From Rhipidocladum racemiflorum (taxonomy: Eukaryota > Streptophyta > Magnoliopsida > Poales > Poaceae): a stretch of DNA of 64,000 nucleotides. Below the pieces are notes generated by a model that was not told the DNA's origin, searched no databases, and saw only the letters and a program-made list of their open reading frames with translations. Numbering within the stretch: position 1 is the first letter of the stretch; each line of letters starts with the position of its first letter. This document shows, piece after piece, positions 56,437 through 64,000 of this stretch. The stretch is taken from positions 24,481,374-24,545,373 of the forward strand of contig CM070580.1 in NCBI GenBank assembly GCA_036346355.1, read 5' to 3'. Made by a program: the position numbers and the translations under genes.

Positions 56437-57550
56437 ATAGTACAATTGATTTAGTGTGTTCCTCCTAAAGAAAAGATATTCTAATAATAATGATTATCTC
56501 TATGTATTCATAAAGAAATCCCATAATTGATTATGTATCATCTCAGTCTACGTTGATGATCTAAATATCATCGGAATCACAACGGAGATAAAGGAAACAA
56601 GTTCTTACTTTCTGACGGAGATTGAGATGAAAGATTTGGATAAAACCAAATATTGTTTAGGCCTGCAGCTAGAGCATTTCTCAGAAAAAATTTGTAAACA
56701 CAAGTCTACCTATACCAAAAAGGTATTGAAAAGATTTAATATGGATAAATCTCATCCTTTGAAGACCCCATGATACTAAGATCAATTGAAGTGGATAAAG
56801 ACCATTTCAAACTAATGATAACAATTATGTATCGTGCGAATTTCATAAGGTCTGATATTGCATTCGTAGTAAATTTGCTAGCTATACCCTATACAAAATG
56901 TAGCTCTAACCAGAAGACACTATGCTGGTGTCAAGACTTTACTCAGATACCTCTAAGGTACTCAAGATCTTAGCCTATTCTAGCGGAAAGACCAAGACTT
57001 GACTATGGTGGGATATACGGATACTGACTATCTTTCTGATCACCACAACACCGAATCTCATATTGCCTGAACTATGACCCTCAACATGATCTGAAGATAC
57101 TATTTTAAATCCAAAATATTATAAGTTGCACTCTTTTTCTCTTAGTGGATTGTCTTGAAGTTTTCTCACACGAAAGTTTTTAACGAGGCAACTAGTGTAA
57201 TACAATATGTGAGTGTAATGTGCTCTTTTCTCTATATTTTTTCATTGAGTTTTTTAGAGGAGTTTTTGATTATATATATGTATTACGCAATATTCGTTCA
57301 AGAGGAGTGTTGAGATATAATAAGACTCTTAGTGCTGATTATTCAAAATATATTTGGATTCTATCTTATTGTGGACGAATTCGAATCTATCTTTTATCGA
57401 TTTTCACCATAAATATGGCACTCTTATATATAAGATAATCAATCTAATAAAGAGAATAATTTTAACTCTATATATCGCGTGTGCTCTATATAATTTTACT
57501 ATCTAATCGGTGTATTACATCCAGTACAAACGTGATCATTTTACAGCAAA
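56437..57550 (+). pseudogene. Degenerate Ty1/copia remnant (unit 2 copy)
   Basis: This is the paralogue of 37561-38933 with about 5% differences by eye. It has the same RT/RNase H words and a copia LTR-like end from 57308 (TGTTGAGATATAATAAGAC). It lacks 264 bp present in copy 1 (38181-38444): the join catATTGcctgaac at 57060 shows a 4-bp microhomology. Confidence 0.85.
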
Positions 57551-57560
57551 TCTTATAAAA

Positions 57561-57606
57561 TTGGACGGAGCCAATGCACCGCGGAAAAAATCGGCAAAGG
57601 TGGCCA
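57561..57606 (+). other. Truncated start of a third eEF1A repeat unit
   Basis: The words ttggacggagccaatgcacc, gcggaaaaaatcggca and atgcgtttctt match 40656-40715, which in unit 1 leads into the gene 2 promoter. Here homology stops at about 57606 (tttagattttttt). This suggests that a third eEF1A unit existed or continues beyond the window, split by an insertion. Confidence 0.65.
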
Positions 57607-57712
57607 CTATGCGTTTCTTTAGATTTTTTTTTAAATAATACTTTTTTTAAACTGAATTGCGTTTTTAATACTCGGGAAAAAAAATTGCAAAAATAATGCG
57701 TGGTGGCCAAAT

Positions 57713-57971
57713 GGTACGGCGAATAACCTTTTTTCGCCGAACCGTGCGGCGAACACCCTATTTTCGCCACACGGTTCGGCGAAAATAGGCTAATTGCGCC
57801 ATTAATTCCAGTTAACCATGGGCTAGGGTATTTTCGCCGTACCGTGTGGCGAAAATAGGGTGTTCACCACACGGTACGTCGAAAATAGGTATTCGCCGTA
57901 CCATACGGCGAAAATAGGGTATTCGCCAAGCCATATGGCGAAAATAGGTAGTCGCCGTAGCATATGGCGAA
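57713..57971. repeat. Array of short palindromes TTCGCC...GGCGAA
   Basis: Seven hairpin-like units of about 21 bp (for example 57733-57753, 57763-57783, 57833-57853, 57892-57912, 57922-57942) share arms TTCGCC/GGCGAA and a variable 9-base centre such as gaaccgtgc or gtaccatac. They are joined by aaatagggt-type spacers. One spacer of about 50 bp separates the first two from the rest. It resembles subterminal repeats of a DNA transposon; no coding potential. Confidence 0.85.
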
Positions 57972-58200
57972 AATATACAAAACATGGCTCCAAAAATCAA
58001 AAAAAATAATTATACCATATTCATATAGTGTTGGATGTTCCATTTATGCAAAAATATGTAGGAATCAATTGAGTTGAATACCCTATTTAACCTTAAGAAA
58101 TTTGAAATGCATGAATTCCTGAAGCACTTTCGGTAGGATGAAAATTATTTTTGCACGAATACCGTATTATGGAGTTTGAATATATTATTTTTGCACAATA

Positions 58201-59440
58201 ACCCTAAGTACTATTGTCAACGATAGCTTTTAAGCCTTTTCGGCAGCCTGTAAAATGTGACGTTTGAATGTATTTTTCGGCACGAATAACGCAGATTTGC
58301 TCTTTGATACATGGAGTACCATATTATGGAAAAATATTCCATATACGCCTTTGTTCCCTACAAAAATATACCGCCACAATAACCCTAAGTACTATTGTCA
58401 ACGATAGCTTTTAAGCCTTTTCGGCAGCCTGTAAAATGTGACGTTTGAATGTATTTTTCGGCACGAATACCGCAGATTTGCTCTTTCATACATGGAGTAC
58501 CATATTATGGAAAAATATTCCATATACGCCTTTGTTTCCTACAAAAATATACCGCCACAATAACCCTAAGTACTAGTGTCAACGATAACTTTTAAGCCTT
58601 TTCGGCAGCCTGTAAAATGTGACGTTTGAATGTATTTTTCGGCACGAATACCGCAGATTTGCTCTTTGATACATGGAGTACCATATTATTGAAAAATATT
58701 CCATATACGCCTTTGTTCCCTACAAAAATATACCACCACAATAACCCTAAGTACTAGTGTCAACGATAACTTTTAAGCCTTTTCGGCAGCCTGTAAAATA
58801 TGACGTTTGAATGTATTTTTCGGCACGAATACCGCAAATTTGCTCTTTGATACATGGAGTACCATATTATGGAAAAATATTCCATATACGCCTTTGTTCC
58901 CTACAAAAATATACCGCCACAATAACCCTAAGTACTATTGTCAACGATAGCTTTTAAGCCTTTTCGGCAGCCTGTAAAATGTGACGTTTGAATGTATTTT
59001 TCGGCACGAATACCGCAGATTTGCTCTTTGATACATGGAGTACAATATTATGGAAAAATATTCCATATACGCCTTTGTTCCCTACAAAAATATACCGCCA
59101 CAATAACCCTAAGTACTATTGTCAACGATAACTTTTAAGCCTTTTCGGCAGCCTGTAAAATGTGACGTTTGAATGTATTTTTCTGCACGAATACCGCAGA
59201 TTTGCTCTTTGATACATGGAGTACCATATTATGGAAAAATATTTCATATACGCCTTTGTTCCCTACAAAAATATACCGCCACAATAACCCTAAGTACTAT
59301 TGTCAACTATAACTTTTAAGCCTTTTCGGCAGCCTGTAAAATATGACGTTTGAATGTATTTTTTGGCACGAATACCGCAGATTTGCTCTTTGATACATGG
59401 AGTACCATATTATGAAAAAATATTCCATCTACGCCTTTGT
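58201..59440. repeat. 181-bp tandem repeat, about seven units
   Basis: Units start with accctaagtacta at 58201, 58382, 58563, 58744, 58925, 59106 and 59287, an exact 181-bp period. The last unit is cut near 59440. Units differ at only a few bases each. A degenerate partial unit precedes the array (about 58150-58200). The unit has no open frame and no resemblance to a tRNA or 5S gene that I can see. The near-identity indicates recent expansion. Confidence 0.95.
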
Positions 59441-59529
59441 TTCCGCTGATATAAATAGATGGTAAAACATAATATGAGAAGGTACCCAAAAAGGATAATA
59501 ACAAAAGCATGTAGATGTAGCCAGCAACC

Positions 59530-59847
59530 TTAGTACGCAAACTCAACCTTAGTACGGCAGATACAACGGATATTACAACAGTGACGACATTGCAAGGAGA
59601 AGTGATCGTTCCGCTTATGTTCGTAGAGTGGGAATGATGCCATACATTTTCTACATATTACATCACCTGTCAATCTTGTGCGATTTGTTCTCGGACACCG
59701 CACAATCTCTCTTATGAAAGAGCTCCATGGGCGTGCGCAGTGCTCCCAGCTGCTGACCAATGGGTAGCCTATGCCATACGTCTCTGGGGTGTAAGAAGTA
59801 ACTTGTTTGTGTGCATTCTGTGGAGTCCTACCCTCCCATATGGGCAT
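59530..59847 (-). CDS. Cys-rich small ORF, hypothetical
   Basis: A 105-codon minus-strand frame contains CPRTNRTRLTGDVICRKCM followed by LQCRHCCNIRCICR, a spacing of paired cysteines that could bind zinc. It lies just downstream of the GRF-like gene and could be its last exon or a separate gene. I do not recognise a family. Start and splice sites are uncertain. Confidence 0.35.
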   Translation of the reverse strand: MPIWEGRTPQNAHKQVTSYTPETYGIGYPLVSSWEHCARPWSSFIREIVRCPRTNRTRLTGDVICRKCMASFPLYEHKRNDHFSLQCRHCCNIRCICRTKVEFAY

Positions 59848-59924
59848 GCCATCCCGATTTTCGGCGCCCCCTATGTTAATACCACCGGGTTCCTGATGGC
59901 GCTTTGTAATGCGTCAAGGATTTG

Positions 59925-61026
59925 TTATGCGTCGCGGACCTCGGCCATTTGCTTCCCCTTATCCCGTACCATTCGAGAGGACGAACCCTCTTGCCCTTCC
60001 GAGACTTGCCGAGACGCCTCCTGCTTTGCCAAGACTCCACTATATGGTCCAGGCGGTGTGTGTTGGGCTTCGTGTTGTACAACCAAAACGTGCCTCGCAG
60101 CCAATGCAAGATGCCCGCCGTGGTGGTTGAAGAATACCGTATGCGTGCTCGGGTCCGGCTTTTCGGGAGGTAGTAGCACCACGGCGAGGTTGCTCTCCCA
60201 GCTTATCAAACACGGAAGTTTGAGATGTGGGTGGTACGCCTCCGGTCCACCTAGCTTGAAGTACCCGACCATGCATCCTCGGACAAAGGGCACCGGTAGA
60301 ATCTTCTGTCCGCTAGATCCTCGTCGCCGGTATCAACCACTGCCTGGAGGCCGTGGTCGCACAGTTCGGGGCTTTGCGGTGGCCCCTGAGGAGGATTTTC
60401 TTGCCTTGACTTGAGCCATTTTGCAAACTTCTTTTTGAAGTCCTGTATGCGATGAACTGGTTTAGAATGGGTACTTTGTAGCTGAAACATGAGGCACATG
60501 AAACTCACCGATTGGTTGGTCCCTTGCCCACCGGCCCTTAACTCCTGGCCGATCTAGGTAGGGGACATATCCCAGCGGCCTCTCCCACCGTGTGAAGTTC
60601 TCAGGCGAAGTGGGGTAGGCGTCGTGGCAGTTGTAGAGAAATTCGTAGTCACGTCGTTCCGGCCCGTCGATCCATTGGAAAAAGCAACAACGTTCCTCGT
60701 CCTAAAAAAAATAACGATGCATGAAATGGTAGTGTTACCCTAATTTGTATGGACATCATTTGGTTTACCCCCGAAGCCGCGAGCACAACATAGTGGCGCG
60801 CGGCGGCCGTGTCTCCTTGCGTGATCGTAACCTTCGCTACCAGGTTGCGATCACATTTCGGCGTGGCGACTCTGGCAGAATCAAGGCGCCAACGCTTACT
60901 CTCATCCGGTATTGGGGTTAACCTTCGCTTGTCAAGAGGCGATGGTAGAACAACATCGTGGCCCCTCGTGTGTGTGGGGGAAAACAGACTAAAGTTTATT
61001 GAAGTTCGGGCAAGCAGGATGCACAT
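59925..61026 (-). pseudogene. Degenerate gene with two GRF-type zinc-finger-like modules
   Basis: Three exons can be followed on the minus strand. Exon 1 ends at 60769 (PKCDRNLVAKV, ARHYVVLAASG); a 67-bp GT-AG intron leads to exon 2 (60701-60509: DEERCCFFQWIDGPERRDYE). A 66-bp GT-AG intron leads to exon 3 from 60442 (FKKKFAKWLKSRQ; ELCDHGLQAVVDTG; DRRFYRCPLSEDA). After a frameshift near 60260, CMVGYFKLGGPEAYHPH follows. Each module has the layout C-x-(C/H)-G ... R-(R/H)-(F/Y) ... C ... C-x-F-x-W of GRF zinc fingers, but module 1 lacks some cysteines. The rest to 59925 is Ser/Gly/Glu-rich. Confidence 0.55.
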
Positions 61027-61780
61027 ATCCCTCCCTCGGTGGGTTTATAAAGAGTGGCGAAGGGGCAGCCAAAGGAGAGTCTCGCGGACTTGAGTAGTTC
61101 AAATCGCGAGCATAGGATGCTTCGCAGCCTTCGATGACATGAGCCTGGCTATGCCCACGCCTTTAGACAGGAATCTACGCCATAGCCGGCTTTTGGCGAG
61201 ATTATGCAATTGAAATGATAAAGGCTGGAAAAGTTGATATGACAAAAGCTGAAAAAGCAATAATGACACGCAATTGATATGACTAAAGATGACAGAAATA
61301 TATAATAGACCACGTATATGAGAAAGTACACAAAATAGATGGTAAAACATAATAGGACAAAGTAGCCAAAAATAACGCACATCCGAATCCTGATCACCCC
61401 CCGGTGGTGGATCCTGACCCTGACCCCTAGCTCTCCTTTGCAGACGCGCCGAAGGGGGTGCATCGTCGAGAGGTCGTGGGCGAAGCACCCACGATCGTCT
61501 CCGCCGCCGTAGTCCGGCGGGTCAGATCAATCACGGCGACGCACGCGAGGAGGCAACGTGTCTGGAGGAGGCCGCATGATCTACGTGGTCGAGGAGGCGG
61601 CGTGTATCGCGTGGTCGAGGATGCCGCGTGAATCGAGCCCTCGCGAAGAATTGATCGGTCCAGCAGTCGTGACGCCGTGCCTCGATCGGGTGTCCGGTAG
61701 AGGCATGTCCTAGGAGGCCTACAGATGAGACATTAACATTTAATTATAGTGAGAAGATTAGATTCAAACGAGATCAATCA
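61027..61780. other. Region between the GRF-like gene and the PMD pseudogene
   Basis: The word aatagatggtaaaacataata occurs here near 61338 and again near 59453. A Pro/Arg-rich minus-strand frame (61488-61380) could be the tail of the PMD gene. The stretch 61500-61700 repeats cgtggtcgaggaggc-type words. No other gene is recognised. Confidence 0.4.
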
Positions 61781-64000
61781 ATTTTTATCGGCCACGGGTG
61801 TGGGGACCATGGTAGGCCAGCGTGCTAGCGCCGCTAATCGATCCTCCACCGTGCTCGAGCCGAGGCACTGGGTGTGGAAGATGGACCTGGTCGTAGTGGT
61901 GGTCGAGAAGGTGGTGTCGAGGAGCCGAGCCCGGTGGCGGCCTAGGACGAGGTGCCACCAAAAGCTGGGCTGGGCCTCGCTAAGCGACACCAATCTCCAC
62001 GATCCGTCGGATCGCAGCTCCACACGCCCTATGGCCTCGATAGCTGGTCCGGTGTGAAAATGGTCCTCGCCGCAGCCTCAGACAGAAGCTGGCATCTTTG
62101 GTGCAAGTCCCTCGCCTCGTCCACCTATCACGTACAAACAAACGATAAACATAACGACATAGCATTGAAATTACAATTGCATTAATCAATAAAAATACAA
62201 CGAGACTTTCCATCTGGTACAAGTCTGCGACGCTAGGAGCAAACATTTGGGCCGGCTGCTCCTCGCGTAGGAGACGAGTACGGGTCCGGGGCACGTACCA
62301 GGACAAGTACTCCTGGTAGGAGGAGTCGTAGGGCGTGACCTCCTCGACAACGTCCTCCAGCGCCCCCTCCCACTGCGCAAGCCACGGCGCCATCCTCTGC
62401 AGCAAGGTCACCATAGACTTCTTGGGTCCCTGGGTGGAGTACCTGCATAAAAGATCTCATTATTACAAATATATCGTAAGCACTTAGCATACATGTAGTG
62501 GCGAGTAACTCATGAGTGCACTTTCGCCGGCACGCGTTCCCCCAAAGGAACAGGGACCACCTGGCGTAGTCCGAACTGCCTGAGGACTCGGTGCGACGCG
62601 TAGTCCTCTACGAAGACGTCAAAGACGAGCTTCCTCCTCGTCATCCAGTAAGCCTGGTCCTCAGAGCAAAGAAATGACAGCCCCACCGCAGCTCTCTCCT
62701 ACACGCTCGTCAGCCGTAAGGGTTCCAGACGACCGCCTCTCCTCAGTGGTCGAAGGCCTCCGTGAAGGAGAGGTACGCCGCGACGCACTGCACCCGCCCA
62801 CCGTGGTCGCAAGAGTAGAAATAATCAGAAGCACATGTCATTGAAATTACAATTCCATCAATGAGTAAGAACATGTACCCGCCGCTGGTCCAGAGCGAGC
62901 CCATCGTTTCGGCCGGTCCAAAGCCGCATCACCGCTGTACATGTCGGGGTGTAGTGTCGTGGGTCGACGTGGGGTCGACCCACTGAGAAGCGCCAAATGA
63001 CCAAAATCAAGAAGCAGTGGCATCCCGGTAAGATTGGGGTTCCTGCCTTTCTTCACGCACGCGTCGCAAAGGGCGCGGTACGTGGAAGCAAGAACCGCCG
63101 AACCCCAGGATACCTGCGGTACGTCTTCAGGCTCCGAGTCCGCAATAGCCCTTGCGTAGGCTATCCAACGCGCGTCCACGGTGTCGTCGTGACTCGACGT
63201 GAACATCACCCAGCCGAACAACCAAAGCAGATAGGCCTTAAGGTGCCTAGCAACCTGGTAGTCGGTGGGCTGGGCTGCCATCCGCTGCACCTACGACAAT
63301 TGAAAGAGTGTGATATCACGTTAATGCTATGCAAAGCTAGAGTAACATAGTAATATGTACAATCACTAACCTCGAACTGCGCCAACCACCTCCTCGATGG
63401 CCCGTGCTTTGCGCCTATCGGTAGATGTGGGTCGACCTCCGCAACCCCGGCGAAGCGCGCCTGCAAGTCCGCGTCCCACCCAGCAGGAGTCACCGAGGGT
63501 CCGATCGGTGCCCCGGCGATCGGCAATCCAGTGAGCATGGCGACGTCCTGCAGCCACCGCTACCTCCCCGAAAGGCGTGAAAAGTGTGCGTCTCCGGCCT
63601 CCGGGCCGACCAAACACGCTTAGCAAATGAGCCGTCAGACGGAAACGCCGCGACCGCTGCGGGTCGTCACCCTCGGCCTGTGGGTCGTGCTCACCGGGGT
63701 CGGCAGCTGAACCCTCCACCATGCGGACTAGCGGAAGGAGCCCGGCACGTGCCAGCCTAACGACGAACAACAGAGTTGAATCAATTGAATGTCATGAATA
63801 CTAATTATACGAAAAATGTAACATGTACAAGTACTGCAACTAACCTGGTGTGGAAGCGAGGGTCGGCTATGTTCGTTGTCATCACGCCAAACCTGTTCAA
63901 CGCATAATAGGTTAGAACAACAACCCAAATTGTTCAGCGGTGTTTTGATATTCTAATGTACCATACTAACCTGGCGCCTCCGGTGTCATGGAGCAATGCC
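61780..64000 (-). pseudogene. Plant-mobile-domain (PMD) gene, decayed, continues beyond window
   Basis: On the minus strand, exon-like pieces separated by GT-AG introns give LHDTGGAR, FGVMTTNIADPRFHTR, LARAGLLPLVRMVEG, RRPETHTFH, FGEVAV, LQDVAMLTGLPIAGAPIGPS, then 63290-62847 (AYLLWLFGWVMFTSSHDDTV, VSWGSAVLASTYRALCDAC). Later come VLRQFGLRQVVPVPLGERVP (near 62550-62500) and YQEYLSWYVPRTRTRLL (near 62330-62265). These are the consecutive signatures of the PMD family often annotated 'serine/threonine phosphatase 7 long form homolog'. At least five frameshifts (for example either side of FGEVAV near 63560-63580) show it is not functional. The 5' end lies outside the window. Its role may be that of a transposon passenger. 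Confidence 0.75.

Noticed and set aside
58201..59440. CRISPR-like array
   Set aside because: The 181-bp units are contiguous with no unique spacers, and the genome is a plant nuclear one. It is a tandem repeat.
59530..59847. Host zinc-finger gene as a confident call
   Set aside because: The cysteine spacing is suggestive but matches no family I can name, and the frame may be only part of a decayed transposon gene; kept at low confidence.

Overview
This window looks like intergenic-rich nuclear DNA from a grass (Poaceae), most likely a member of the rice group. The evidence is two complete genes for translation elongation factor eEF1A (447 codons, plant-type exon structure, C-terminus AAAKKK) set in a sea of nested LTR retrotransposons and MITEs. 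Rice is known to carry eEF1A genes in tandem, and the arrangement here fits an orthologous tandem array. The species is an inference.

Layout. 1-8403: a decayed Ty3/gypsy chromovirus (Tekay/Del-like) on the minus strand with a ~3.5 kb LTR. 8404-11204: a CACTA transposon end, a Tourist-like MITE and unassigned DNA. 11205-17804: a nearly intact-looking but defective Ty1/copia element on the minus strand, with 219-bp LTRs and target duplication CAAAT. 17805-19614: three MITEs. 19770-22422: eEF1A gene 1. 23254-37560: a Tat-lineage Ty3/gypsy element (element C), with a 2.9 kb solo-LTR-like insertion inside its left LTR and an antisense ORF downstream of pol. 37561-38928: a copia remnant. 38944-40648: a fold-back element. 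40893-43721: eEF1A gene 2. 44745-56436: a second, different Ty3/gypsy element (element D) with an antisense plant-mobile-domain (PMD) gene. 56437-57606: the second copy of the copia remnant and the start of what should be a third eEF1A promoter, cut off. 57607-64000: a palindrome array, a 181-bp tandem repeat, a degenerate gene with GRF-type zinc-finger-like modules, and a degenerate PMD gene, perhaps all parts of one large transposon.

The window is therefore a tandem segmental duplication: unit 1 is about 19.6-40.7 kb and unit 2 about 40.7-57.6 kb. Comparing the units gives exact boundaries for several insertions. The most striking result is that elements C and D, which are unrelated in sequence over their LTRs, sit at exactly the same nucleotide of the two paralogous flanks and have the same target duplication, ATAGT. 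The two eEF1A genes also show a recombination scar: the second coding exon looks identical at DNA level while the first differs at about 16 synonymous sites, and gene 2's intron carries a duplicated 235-bp tail, one copy of which matches gene 1.

The only genes likely to have host function are the two eEF1A genes. Everything else supported here is transposon-derived and mostly broken. All comparisons were made by eye; no alignment or database search was run.
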